From Pseudomonas sp. B21-028 (GTDB taxonomy: Bacteria; Pseudomonadota; Gammaproteobacteria; Pseudomonadales; Pseudomonadaceae), in NCBI RefSeq assembly GCF_024749045.1, contig NZ_CP087184.1, positions 2,914,001-2,978,000 on the forward strand: DNA of 64,000 nucleotides, read 5' to 3'. The number at the start of each line of letters is the position of its first letter. Within the stretch, counting starts at the first letter, position 1. Shown here piece after piece: positions 48,401 through 54,480 of the stretch. The notes under the pieces were generated by a model. It did not search any database. It saw only the letters and a list, made by a program, of their open reading frames with translations, and was not told the origin of the DNA. The position numbers and the translations under genes were made by a program.

Positions 48401-49620
48401 CCTTGGCGGCAGGAGCGAATGAGGCCCTGGTAGCAGACTTGGATAATCTGGTTAAAGGTAATGAGAACCTCTTGACGATGAGTTCTCAGATTGTTGGGAT
48501 CTTGGCCGCCACTACGCAAAAAGACGTTGATGCGAGCACATTGGAGAAAGCTGCGTGGATCGCAAAAAATGCTTCGCAATACAACAGGCAGTTGCACAAA
48601 GAAGATCGTGAACTCGCCCAACAACTGGCGGCTCGCAGTGGTGGAAAATACACGGTCGAACAAATCGAAGAACAGCTGCGTCTTTCCAATGTTGAGGGCA
48701 CTGACATCCGTGCAGGCGACATAGTTACCACCAAGGATGGCATTTACGATTCTTCGGCAAAATGGGTGGACCTGGGTAACGGCCAATTTGTCCAGCAGTT
48801 AGCAAAGCCCGATCTGGATCTCATAGCTTTTATCCAAGCGTCGACCAGCAATTACACATGGGCGGCGTTTCCTGCTGCCCCTGATTATGACTGGAGCAAA
48901 GTACCCAATGTCAGCGATGAGGTTCGAGATCGTCTCTCGGGGCGTGTGCTCGATGCTGAGGGTGGCTTCCGCTCGCCTGTTCTTGTAGATGGAGAGGCGT
49001 TCAATCCGCGCTTTCTACCTTGTGGTGACGCTTCGTGTGTTGCAAGCGGTGGCGCCATTGATCTGAAGGATCCAGAAACGCAGCGTTGGATCAGCGCAGG
49101 AGACGCAAAGGCGGCGAAAGATGCCTTGGCAGTTGGGGCGCTCGTGCCTTTGCCTATGGCGTGGGTGGGTAAGGTCTTGGGATCTGTTTTTGGAAGAGGA
49201 GTTGCGAGGGAGGCGATAGGTGAGGCAAGCTTGGCTGCCGGTGCAAAAGAAGTAGGAGCTGTAGGACAAAAGCTGCCCTCTGCTTTGCCAGAAAACTTGA
49301 CTGGTTATGCGAACCCGAAGGATATCCGGTTCACGCAAGATAGTGTTTCGAACACCTTTAAAGATGGCCAAACTCTTCAGTCAACAATTGACGGGCTGAA
49401 GTCAGGGAAAATCTCTCCAGATGACTTGCCTCCTATCCGGGTATTTGAGAAGGACGGAGCGGTTTACAGTTTGGATAATAGACGATTGCTTGCAGCGTCT
49501 GAGGCGGGCGTTCCAATCAAAGTTGTTCCCGCTACGCCAGCGGAGGTTGCCAGGGAGGGATGGAAAATGACTACGCCCAATAATGGTTCGATTATCTGTG
49601 TTCGAGGCGTTTGTAAGTGA
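39403..49620 (+). CDS. cdiA: CdiA-type filamentous haemagglutinin effector
   Basis: Two-partner-secretion exoprotein of 3405 aa. Long signal region 1-48 (GMPKRGLAFLLANVMFWQPM) and TPS secretion domain at about 50-300 (NGLSHNRFKDYNVG, NPYGITCNGCGF). FHA-1 repeats (LDNxxGxxxS pattern) run about 340-1765, a non-repetitive receptor-binding-type region about 1765-2190, a conserved helical block about 2200-2340, FHA-2 repeats about 2350-2720, and a DUF637-like pretoxin about 2780-2930. The toxin end, about 3300-3405 (DDLPPIRVFEKDGAVYSLDN), resembles a ParB/sulfiredoxin-like nuclease domain. It would deliver this tail into touching cells. Base composition drops towards AT in the last 1.2 kb, as in exchangeable tips. 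No partner transporter gene (cdiB/fhaC) lies in the window. Confidence 0.88.
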   Translation: MDDRQYALLARQPSAALQNRERFCGMPKRGLAFLLANVMFWQPMWAQAGGIVVSAPGTSLGQAGNGVPIVNIAKPNGNGLSHNRFKDYNVGSNGVILNNATGRTQSTQLGGIILGNPNLNGAAATTILNEVNGGSPSQLRGYTEVAGQSAHVIVANPYGITCNGCGFINTPRATLTTGKPIVENGQVSRYQVDQGNVTVEGAGLNATNVDRFEIITRSAKINAEIQAKNLTIIAGRNDVDVTNLNATARADDGSVKPQLAIDSSALGGMYAGAIRLVGTEAGVGVKLDGKLIASGGDIQLDANGHLSMVDTSATGAVTAKAASANVQGAVYGASVNVQTSGALDVQQSIAARDQISLSSGGQLTNNGVIEAGVNADSTRNAKGDVSLTAQHLNNSGKSVVASRNLTANVAQTLNNQGGTLSAGQASVVKAGTLDNQNNGRVLSNKTLTVTADTLLNTQGVVSSNGNLTATVGQLNNHDGEVSSAATTQLIGSTLDNSDGLLSGDVALNIGLIGALNNRNGVLGSGAKLTVTAASLDNHAGQIQSAQDMQLTVGVLDNSQQGLLSSQAGLRVDGTQLNNTGGLLTAVGPVHLETTGVDNSGGRISSQTDLTANVAQLTNQGGELVAQGLLTVSGQSLDNRNGGLVGATNALTLDVDAVDNRGGEISSSLGIDIDGERLDNSDNGKVLAGTDLGLKVAEIINQTKGLLFSTGTTTVVGKSLDNSGGSLVADQGLDIRLDNALTNVAGLISSEGTLSAKAGSLDNTQGSVSSAGALGLTLDNALLNQGGEILTDAGLTVKSASLDNRNNGTISGKQGVLVETGAFDNSQSGRLSSAASLDLTTQKLTNQDGGRIASNGALTANVTGLDQQGGQLFSNTALTLDLKQGQLNNQGGLINAPLLVLKNLKGVNNDGGEISSAQTFTLAAQSLNNDNGKLLSNQALTLRIDNALTNLKGLIAAAALDVEAASLNNSGGTLTSRANLDLALSGSLTNQSNGLISATDALNLHTSDLNNQQGSLLGSAIAIDFGAATGDLNNSAGLITTAGVLSLKHLRDLNNQHGEISSSQSLDLNARDLDNSAGQLISNGVLTVGARDVINQGGLLSGFKGLGLTATSLDNRNSGTLSSRDEDLSATLSGALLNGNAGALVGKKQLTVSAASLDNGGGILSSGGDQTLTVTDGLLNNAQGGLIDSGAALVINAMTLGNAGGTVNAQNALSFTGTDLDNTGGQLIGNAAVTLDLLGALTNTNGKIASAGPLRVERATQIDNQRGQIASQGLLTLLTAGLDNRDRGTVAANDQLVLTSTGTVQNDADGLIYSQNGSVQIDAASLTNGKGTVQSQGAMTLTVANDIDNQSGRLQAKAGDLMVVARNLDNRGGVLASLQGLLTTQLSGVLKNGYDLNNNRQGGITQAQRLNLIALGGLDNYGGRISAQTGDATVTTRNFDNRNGGLYAKGKVSVTANDFDNSGDNDGQIAGSQIDLDLTGALNNRLGIIESDSTLAIKAASLDNQTGQLRALGTSGKTEFQIGGLFDNRNGTLETANTDLTLGAASFLNTDGSLLHVGTGLFDISTANLNNAGGNLVTRGGLTLTADNWTNSSVIQAGRLTVNVNNLTQTSTGQLLASTSLVGSGGNWSNDGLIASDGSISLALGGSYGGSGRLSSLGGIDLTAAQLNLRVSSSIAGGDDSTVKVGGQLTNAGRLTSNANLIVQAGSLINSGTLGSARNLVLKTPSLLNDRGLVFSGADMTLGVGNLTNQRGDLYGLGNVVIGGYGGAPRAAGVYNISGSMESGGGFTINADAFENRTEGAVMSADRKLVSGLIAGSCGDCVGDIYSIYIMARETFQSTDSDTSASAVLNVGKDFTFQGGSFLNSKSTVAAGGNINITADTLKNIGAKSGTIERTTSYVFELTDGGTGRFFSNVVMPYNQRNNPDFPNVYYVVVGSENPIRKAIPKSVHVREGGRDGETYDTVSLTDTATGEDVSKRRYGRGLSGLSYGFETSMPSLYDPNNLLELPSQLTQYTPQSVVEVAVDNTGAIGTATGRNAIIQAGGNVSITAAKDLENSVIHEDYGSSGGTNKVVDTKVAGTTTAVVRINSQLPPDVAQQQVNPLTLPGFSLPTGENGLFRLSGIGKSDSSSVGPSPTWTIGGGAVTAQDHLVAAINGGVRDRVIDTSVAPSGSTRTVDTLNPTPTAPQVTANGPATRVTGLPNTTAPSNAHKYLIETNPVLTELKSFMSSDYLLQNLGYDPDQSAKRLGDGLYEQRLIQQAVVARTGQRFIDGQTTDEGLFKYLMNNAIASKQELGLSVGVTLTSEQVAALTHDIVWLEEHEVNGEKVLVPVLYLAQAEGRLGPTGALIAGKDVTLIAGQNLDNVGTLRASNNLSATAGKDLVNSGLVQAGNRLDVLAVNEIVNKSGGIIAGRDVNMTALTGDVLVERTLTSSDGSSRFGTEHHDYADNAARIEAANNLTLGAGRDINVVGGVLQSGFDMKLDADRDVNIVSTQVTNSESRGRRYNSSDITQLSASLDAGRDFSAQAGRDINVIASQVDAKRDIAMAATQNLGISSAADEEHSLSKSKKVTRQEDHVSQVMSGVTAGGDVDLSAGKDMALVSSRISAGDEAYLVAGENLDVLAAQDSDYSLYDKKKKGSFGKKQTRHDELTKVTNVSSQITTGGDLTLVSGDDQRYQAAKLESGNDLMLQSGGAIVFEGVKDLHDESHTKSNGDAFWTSSKGKGHTDETLRQTQIVAAGKIMIQAVDGLQIDIRQVNKETVSQSIDAMVKADPKLAWLKEAEARGDVDWRQVKEIHESFKYSNSGLGPASQLIIAIVMAAVVGPAALSAFASLGSIGAAGLAAVATGAATNATTSFINNGGNLGAVFQDVTSSDALKGYVISGVTAGLTAGVFDGMLKTTTNPVTGKVTVDLSSLDGVGRFAGNQILQGETSALLSKALGQGGSGSDALKAALFNTLAAASFNAVGGYTKGVIDDGSLQKIAIHAMVGGLLAKATGGDFKTGALAAGANEALVADLDNLVKGNENLLTMSSQIVGILAATTQKDVDASTLEKAAWIAKNASQYNRQLHKEDRELAQQLAARSGGKYTVEQIEEQLRLSNVEGTDIRAGDIVTTKDGIYDSSAKWVDLGNGQFVQQLAKPDLDLIAFIQASTSNYTWAAFPAAPDYDWSKVPNVSDEVRDRLSGRVLDAEGGFRSPVLVDGEAFNPRFLPCGDASCVASGGAIDLKDPETQRWISAGDAKAAKDALAVGALVPLPMAWVGKVLGSVFGRGVAREAIGEASLAAGAKEVGAVGQKLPSALPENLTGYANPKDIRFTQDSVSNTFKDGQTLQSTIDGLKSGKISPDDLPPIRVFEKDGAVYSLDNRRLLAASEAGVPIKVVPATPAEVAREGWKMTTPNNGSIICVRGVCK

Positions 49621-49627
49621 GGGTTGT

Positions 49628-49879
49628 ATGAGTTTTGAACGAGTTAGAGATATACAGACAAAAGAAGATCTTGCGGATTTTGTTGGAGAGTTTCGAGAGG
49701 GGTTGGTGCTTAATCCCGATGACTGGGAAAATCCGGACTTAGAGAGGTTTCTAGCTGCAATGGAAGCCTGGATTCGGTCAATAGATATGTATGCAAAAAA
49801 CTCTGGTGATAGTGATGTTACTAGCCCTAGCTGGAGTACTTTTGCAAAGATATTGTGTGCTTCGAAAGTTTATGAGTAG
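49628..49879 (+). CDS. Probable CdiI immunity protein
   Basis: Acidic protein of 83 aa starting MSFERVRDIQTKEDLADFVG, with the WENPDLERFLAAMEAWI core seen in a widespread family of small proteins (DUF7660-like by memory). It begins 7 bp after the cdiA stop, is AT-richer than cdiA and is followed by a strong terminator, the classical place for the cognate immunity gene. It should bind and block the CdiA tail in the producing cell. ATG at 49628 chosen; a longer GTG frame starts inside cdiA. Confidence 0.75.
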   Translation: MSFERVRDIQTKEDLADFVGEFREGLVLNPDDWENPDLERFLAAMEAWIRSIDMYAKNSGDSDVTSPSWSTFAKILCASKVYE

Positions 49880-49900
49880 TTGTTCTGCATAGCCTTCACT

Positions 49901-49929
49901 CAACACCGGCCTCGTGCCGGTGTTGTTTT
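49901..49929 (+). terminator. Rho-independent terminator after cdiA/immunity
   Basis: CAACACCGGC-CTCGT-GCCGGTGTTG is a perfect 10-bp stem with a 5-nt loop, followed by TTTT. It ends the cdiA-immunity transcript and may also serve the minus-strand regulator remnant that ends at 49936. Confidence 0.88.
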
Positions 49930-49935
49930 ATCCGC

Positions 49936-50175
49936 TTACTGCAAAATTTCCCTTCCTTCACTGTTCGCCTTGGTCGTAGCCTGAGCGATCAGGGCATCGA
50001 GCATATGCGCAACGAATTTCTGTTGGCTCTTAGGTAGCTGGTCGATGGCTTCCAGTTGCTGTTGCCATTTCGGAGCCGGCCCACGCTTACGCACAGTGGT
50101 TTCCTGCTGCTGACCAAACAGCTCTTCGAGTGTGGTCGAAAGCAGCCGGGCCAGCTCTGGCAACGCCGCTACCTG
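49936..50175 (-). pseudogene. 3' remnant of an XRE-type regulator
   Basis: About 80 codons of the C-terminal part of an XRE/HTH regulator: LPELARLLSTTLEELFGQ is the end of an HTH domain, then KRGPAPKWQQQLEAIDQLPK. The N-terminal half is gone; the frame upstream of 50175 is the terminal repeat of a RAYT element (GAAAAAAGGGGACAG). Broken by that insertion or by a rearrangement. Confidence 0.65.
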
Positions 50176-50193
50176 AAAAAAGGGGACAGATTT

Positions 50194-51706
50194 GAATGGC
50201 ACTTACTTAACAGCTAACTAGCTGATACGACTGCGAAAAAATAAAAAAAGGCTGGCCTTGGTCTACGGTGATAGTTGCGAACACACACCGATCAAGCAAG
50301 GACACAGCCCGAGTGAATCGTAGACGCCAAATCGTCCGACATCAACAGCACCGTATGCGCCAGCACGCCATGAACAGCAATGTTCATGCTTTCTTCAAGC
50401 TGCTCTCCGATCCAGAGTTATTGCGGGTGTCGAGTCGTCGATACCCAAGCATCGCCAGCGGCTATTTCCCCCGACCGAAACGCTGTCCATGTTTTTGTCC
50501 CAGGCAATGAGCGCCGATCGGTCCTGCCAGAATGCCGTGAATGATTTATCTATCAAACGCTCCTGCGAAGGGTTGAAACCCAACAGCGTCCATACGGGGG
50601 CCTACTGCAGAGCCAGAGCGCGGTTGCCGGTGGAGATGGTTTCAACCTTGTTGCGTTCCACCGGGTCATCAATGAGCAACCGGGGTCCGTCATCGTGGCG
50701 TTGGATGGGGCGACCAGTTCGTCTCGTGGATGGCACTACGGTGACCCTGCCGGATACGCCGGCCAACCAAGAGGCCTACCCGCAATCTCGTGGGCAGAAG
50801 GCAGGACTGGGCTTTCCCATCTGCCGTTTAGTGGGGATCGTTTGCCTCGCCAGCGGTGCTGTTCTGGATGCCTCGTTGGGACGTTTTCGCGGTAAAGGAG
50901 GCGATGAGCAAACGTTGCTCAGAACCATGCTTGATACCTTGGAACGGGGTGACATTGTCCTAGGCGATGCCTACTACGCTACCTACTTTTTGTTGTGTGA
51001 ACTGCACCGTAGGGGCGTGGACGGGGTGTTCGAACAATACGGCGCTCGACGGCGCAGCACGGATTTTCAGTTGGGGAAGTCCTTGGGGTCGGAAGATCAT
51101 TTGGTTGAACTGAAAAAACCAAAGGCAAAGCCGTCCTGGATGAGTCAGGCCTATTACGAAAGGGCACCTGAAACGCTGACGGTACGTGAGTTGAAGGCCG
51201 GAGGGAAAATCCTGGTCACCACTTTGAGTTGCCCGCAGCAAGTGCCCAAAGCGTCCCTCAAATCCCTGTTCAAGGATCGATGGCATGTGGAGTTGGATCT
51301 GCGCAACCTCAAGACTACGCTGGGGCTTGAAGCACTGAGCTGCAAGACGCCGGATATGGCCGTCAAAGAGTTATGGATTTACTTGTTGGCGCACAACCTG
51401 ATACGGATGCTCATGACGCAATCAGCTCTGTTAGTCGACTGCCTGCCTCGCGAACTGAGCTTCAAGCATAGCCTTCAGCTGTGCCTTGCGTTGAGGCAGT
51501 ACGGGGCTCAAGAGCAAGAGGACAAGATGCTGAATCTGCTTGAGCTGATTGCCCAGAAGCGCGTCGGTAAGCGTCCAGGCAGAATTGAGCCGCGAGCCAT
51601 AAAACGAAGACCCAAGCCTTACCCCATGCTGATGAAAACACGTCGATCAGCAAGGGCCGAGGTCAGGAAGAATGGACATCCGAAGAAGGTTAAGTAAGTG
51701 CCATTC
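50194..51706 (+). mobile_element. IS4-family insertion sequence
   Basis: About 1513 bp with perfect 17-bp terminal inverted repeats GAATGGCACTTACTTAA (50194-50210) and its complement (51690-51706). An 11-bp target duplication GGGACAGATTT flanks it at 50183-50193 and 51707-51717, showing a clean insertion into the left end of the RAYT element. The element contains one transposase gene that is frameshifted. Confidence 0.9.
50313..51697 (+). pseudogene. IS4-family transposase, one-base frameshift
   Basis: DDE transposase. The main frame (from about 50430) has the catalytic Asp in LVDGTTVTLPDT, the second Asp in GDIVLGDAYYAT and the Glu of the YREK-type region in DRWHVELDLRNLKTTLGL. The N-terminal frame starts at GTG 50313 or ATG 50370 (MNSNVHAFFKLLSDPELLRV) and then runs out of frame; reading resumes as VESSIPKHRQRLFPPTETLS in another frame. 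One G is missing near 50427-50430 relative to the expected LRVVESS, so the full enzyme is not made. A downstream ATG start (50489) would omit about 60 residues. Confidence 0.8.
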
Positions 51707-51769
51707 GGGACAGATTTGTTTTTTAATCCTCTACTACTCTGAGAGCTTCCACGGATGGAGGATTCAGAT

Positions 51770-52471
51770 ATGCCCAGAATGGGACGTATTGTTTTACCGA
51801 ATTACCCACACCATGTCGTACAGCGCGGCCATAACCGTCAGGTGGCATTTGCGGTGGCTGAGGATTATCAGCGCTATCTCGCGGATCTGCGGGAGCTAAA
51901 GGATGCATTCGGCGTGAAGGTCTACGCCTATTGCCTGATGACGAATCATCTCCATCTATCGCTAGCTCCGGGGGAGTCGATCACTGGGCTAGGGCAGTTA
52001 ATGAAAGCCCTGGCGGCGCGTGCGACACGCTATCGCAATCGATTGGAGGGGCGTTCAGGTACCCTATGGGAAAGCCGTTACTAATCCAGTGTGGTGCAGT
52101 CGGATGCCTACTTGCTTGCCTGTTGTCGTTACATTGAATTGAATCCTGTACGTGCTCATATAGTTGCTGATGTCGCAGACTATCCGTGGTCGAGCTATCG
52201 AAGCCGGACGGGTGATGAGCCTGATAGCTGCTGGTTGGATGCTGATCCATGCTTCGTTGCTTTGGGTGATACCGCGATGAAACGACGTCATCGGTACGAG
52301 GCGTTTGTACGCCAAGCGATTCCGGCTGATCAGATTCAATTGATCCGCGATGCTTTGCAGCGGGGTCAGCTAACGGGTACAAGTCGTTTCGTCGATGAGG
52401 TAGAGCGGATCGTTGGAGTGCGGGTAGAGCAGCGAGGGCAGGGCCGCCCAAAGACAGCGCCGGGAAAATAA
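51770..52471 (+). pseudogene. REP-associated tyrosine transposase, nonsense mutation
   Basis: Y1 (IS200/RAYT) transposase of about 233 codons. HxH metal motif is in MTNHLHLSLAP and the catalytic Tyr in CCRYIELNPVRAH. GGAGGA precedes the ATG at 51770. The frame is broken at TAA 52082-52084: GTLWESRY-stop-SSVVQSDAYLL, where related proteins read RYKSSVVQSD, so AAA became TAA. Both halves are otherwise intact and in the same frame. It is not beside a REP, although REPs are abundant in the window. Confidence 0.8.
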
Positions 52472-52502
52472 ATCTGTCCCCTTTTTCCGCTTTTTCCATG
52501 GG

Positions 52503-52610
52503 CGACCGGTTTATGAGTTAGATATTAATGGAAAGCCGCAGCGGATTGCGGTGACTGTCGGTAGCAACGGCTTTGTCGTCGGTGCGAACCCAAGAGGTAG
52601 CGTTAAATGA
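52503..52610 (+). pseudogene. Displaced toxin C-terminus A
   Basis: Last 35 codons of a polymorphic-toxin tail (RPVYELDINGKPQRIAVTVG, then SNGFVVGANPRGSVK). It has no start; it is cut at the right end of the RAYT element. The stop TGA overlaps the ATG of the next gene in ATGA, as a toxin-immunity pair would. Confidence 0.65.
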
Positions 52611-52900
52611 AGAATATAAGGTTGATGGCGGATTATCACTGTTATCCGCTTTGGAATATGTCCCTGGAGGAGTATGGGGATATGGCACCTAGCGAACTCC
52701 CTATTTCTGAGGAGTTGCAGTTAAGGCTATTGGCATGGGCTGCAACGTATGATGAAACACTAGATGTTGATTATCCTCCGAATTCTGGGTTCAAGAGCAG
52801 AGAACTAGAGCAAGAATTCAAGAGGGAAGGGGAACGACTGGTTGAAAATTTGAAGATTGAGCTTGGGCCGGACTTTTGTATTTCTCTGAAGGTTAATTAG
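52607..52900 (+). CDS. Orphan immunity protein A
   Basis: Protein of 97 aa (MKNIRLMADYHCYPLWNMSL at the start, then SEELQLRLLAWAATYDETLD). It matches my memory of a small immunity family found after CdiA and other polymorphic toxins, with a low-GC composition unlike the main genome. The ATG overlaps the stop of toxin tail A. The cognate toxin is reduced to a tail, so the gene may be kept to protect against siblings that still have the full toxin. Confidence 0.65.
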   Translation: MKNIRLMADYHCYPLWNMSLEEYGDMAPSELPISEELQLRLLAWAATYDETLDVDYPPNSGFKSRELEQEFKREGERLVENLKIELGPDFCISLKVN

Positions 52901-52929
52901 AAAAAAGGGGACAGATTTATTTTTTAATC
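52901..52929 (+). repeat. Left-end remnant of RAYT element
   Basis: AAAAAAGGGGACAGATTT then ATTTTTTAATCC, the same sequence as the left end of the RAYT element at 50177 (continuing after the IS at 51718). It directly abuts the stop of immunity gene A on one side and toxin tail B on the other. Confidence 0.75.
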
Positions 52930-53049
52930 CGAGATCTTGATGGGCACAATGGCGGCGCCTGGAAAATGGCAGATGCAGTTAAGGCGCTTGGTCGAAAGGA
53001 GATGCGCTCAGGAACCTATGATATAAATTTAAAGCGTATTGGAGATTGA
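52930..53049 (+). pseudogene. Displaced toxin C-terminus B
   Basis: Last 39 codons of a toxin domain: HNGGAWKMADAVKALGRKEM, then RSGTYDINLKRIGD. The HNGGxWKxAD and GTYDxNLxRIGD pattern recalls the Ntox21-type toxin tails (memory, not searched). No start; cut at the RAYT left-end remnant. Immunity gene B follows after one base. Confidence 0.65.
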
Positions 53050-53050
53050 T

Positions 53051-53242
53051 ATGAGCGATAAGAAGAATCCTGATTGGGTTGGGCGGGGAAAGACGATTAA
53101 GCAGCTTATTTCTGAGTTGCAGTATTTTGAGAGTGAGAATTTATTGGTAGAAATATCAACTGATGATGGTGTTACGAAGATGCCTATTAGCTTGGTCGTG
53201 AAAGCTGGTGGAGTTTGCCTGTTGTTGAATTGCGGTCAATAA
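53051..53242 (+). CDS. Orphan immunity protein B
   Basis: Protein of 63 aa with WVGRGKTIKQLISELQYFES, then LLVEISTDDGVTKMPISLVV, the familiar layout of small immunity proteins paired with the toxin tail just upstream. AT-rich. ATG at 53051 is one base after the tail stop. Its frame continues, after the TAA, into a RAYT remnant and toxin tail C. Confidence 0.7.
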   Translation: MSDKKNPDWVGRGKTIKQLISELQYFESENLLVEISTDDGVTKMPISLVVKAGGVCLLLNCGQ

Positions 53243-53377
53243 AGGAAAAAGGGGCGGCCCATTGGAGCGCGCTTCCGCGCCGAGGGGGAGCGTCATCTCC
53301 CTGAGCCCTCCCAGATTCTCCGTATTGTTTTACCGAATTACCCGCACCATGTCGTACAGCGCGGCCATAACCGCCAG

Positions 53378-53872
53378 GTGGTATTTGCGGTGGCTGAGGA
53401 TTATCAGCGCTATCTCGCGGATCTGCGGGAGCTAAAGGATGCACTCGGCGTGAAGGTCTACGCCTATTGCCTGATGACGAATCATGTCCATCTATTGCTA
53501 GCTCCGGGGAGTTCCGGAGCTGAGAGCGCTGTCAATCAGGGCCGACTCAATGCTCAACTTTTGGCTGAAGAGGTCGCGAGTGGACATGCTTTCCAAAAAC
53601 ACGTGGTGGAACGGCAGGAGTTCTCTGATCTTGGTATCAGTACAAAAAGCCAGTTTCAGAGCTTTATTAAAAATATCGTTTATAATCCAGCAATCGAGCG
53701 CCGCCAATCTGTTGATGGGACGATGTACTATCTCGATAGCTCTACGAAGACTATTGTTATTCGAGGGCAGAGAGGCGAGGCAACTGCATTTGGGCCTGAT
53801 CAAAAAGGCGGCGTCGGTTGGGATAACTATCTAAAATCTCAGGTCCCCAAAAATGAGTGGGTTAAAAAATAA
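53378..53872 (+). CDS. Hybrid frame: RAYT transposase fragment joined to toxin domain C
   Basis: Open frame of 164 codons from GTG 53378 (no ribosome site; the frame is open back to 53243). Residues 1-44 are the N-terminal part of the RAYT transposase, ending at MTNHVHLLLAPG; homology starts further upstream at about 53319. From about 53510 the sequence switches in frame to a toxin domain (AFQKHVVERQEFSDLGISTK, then STKTIVIRGQRGEATAFGPD) of a type found at tails of contact-dependent toxins, probably an RNase. No export or delivery domain is present, so it is likely a silent remnant. Confidence 0.6.
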   Translation: MVFAVAEDYQRYLADLRELKDALGVKVYAYCLMTNHVHLLLAPGSSGAESAVNQGRLNAQLLAEEVASGHAFQKHVVERQEFSDLGISTKSQFQSFIKNIVYNPAIERRQSVDGTMYYLDSSTKTIVIRGQRGEATAFGPDQKGGVGWDNYLKSQVPKNEWVKK

Positions 53873-54059
53873 TTTGGATTTTATTGAGCTGAAGATTACA
53901 CCAAGGGAACTTAGGTACTTTGTATCGTGTGGGATGGCTCTAATACAGAATGTTCCAGATGGTTCGTTGTCGACGTATTGTGGTTTCAATAAAGATGAAA
54001 TTATTGAAATTTCTCTGCGGCTAAGAGAAGTGGCTGATAGATTAGGCGTTGATATGTAG
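53853..54059 (+). CDS. Orphan immunity protein C
   Basis: Protein of 68 aa (IELKITPRELRYFVSCGMAL, later EISLRLREVADRLGVDM), helical and AT-rich. It overlaps the toxin C frame by 20 nt in another frame, a typical toxin-immunity junction. Proposed immunity to toxin C; the family is not one I can name. Confidence 0.6.
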   Translation: MSGLKNNLDFIELKITPRELRYFVSCGMALIQNVPDGSLSTYCGFNKDEIIEISLRLREVADRLGVDM

Positions 54060-54082
54060 TTTTGATGAGCAAAAAAAAGAGG

Positions 54083-54405
54083 CCCATTATCCGGTTCCAG
54101 GTCAAGGTTAATGGGTGTCTCCTTTCGACTAGGTAAAATGTGACAGTTTGAATAGGGCAGAAAAACGGGGGCAGAAAAACGGCAGAAAAACCGGGACAGA
54201 CCCTGAGGGATCCCCAAAAATCTATCCCAGGCCCCGCATCTGTCGCATCGCCTCGGAGCGTAACGTTTGCTCGGTCTCCTCTAGCCCTTGTTGATCCTTT
54301 GGGAGTAATGGGGATAGGCCACGTTTTCTGCTCGCCGGTGTTGAAAAAGAAGGACACCCATTAGCCTGTTCCAAGTCAGGGTTAATGGGTTTCCCTTTCT
54401 CATTG
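54083..54405. repeat. Duplicated hairpin motif in AT-rich gap
   Basis: The 421-bp gap 54060-54480 has no complete gene. Two diverged direct copies (about 54083-54135 and 54357-54405) share CCCATTA, GTTCCA, GGTTAATGGGT and ACTAGG; in each, CCCATTA and TAATGGG can form a stem. Between them lie three short repeats of GGCAGAAAAACGG (54155-54195) and, on the minus strand, a short tail of a lost gene ending in EAMRQMRGLG. Confidence 0.5.
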
Positions 54406-54480
54406 ACTAGGGAGCTTGTGTAAAATTACTATGGTGCCACTATTCTGATATCGTTTCGTATTCCATTCTAAGGACAGAAC

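Larger units (their letters stand above)
50176..52489 (+). mobile_element. RAYT/IS200-like element, interrupted by an IS4 copy
   Basis: Element with inverted ends: AAAAAAGGGGACAGATTT at the left (about 50177-50193) and AAATCTGTCCCCTTTTT at the right (about 52470-52486), carrying a Y1 transposase gene at 51770-52471. An IS4-family element sits 18 bp inside the left end, splitting it. The same left end recurs at 52901-52929, and a truncated transposase start recurs at about 53319-53509. Confidence 0.75.

Noticed and set aside
50268..50510. Separate 80-aa gene before the IS4 transposase
   Set aside because: It is the N-terminal part of the transposase read up to the frameshift, then out of frame.
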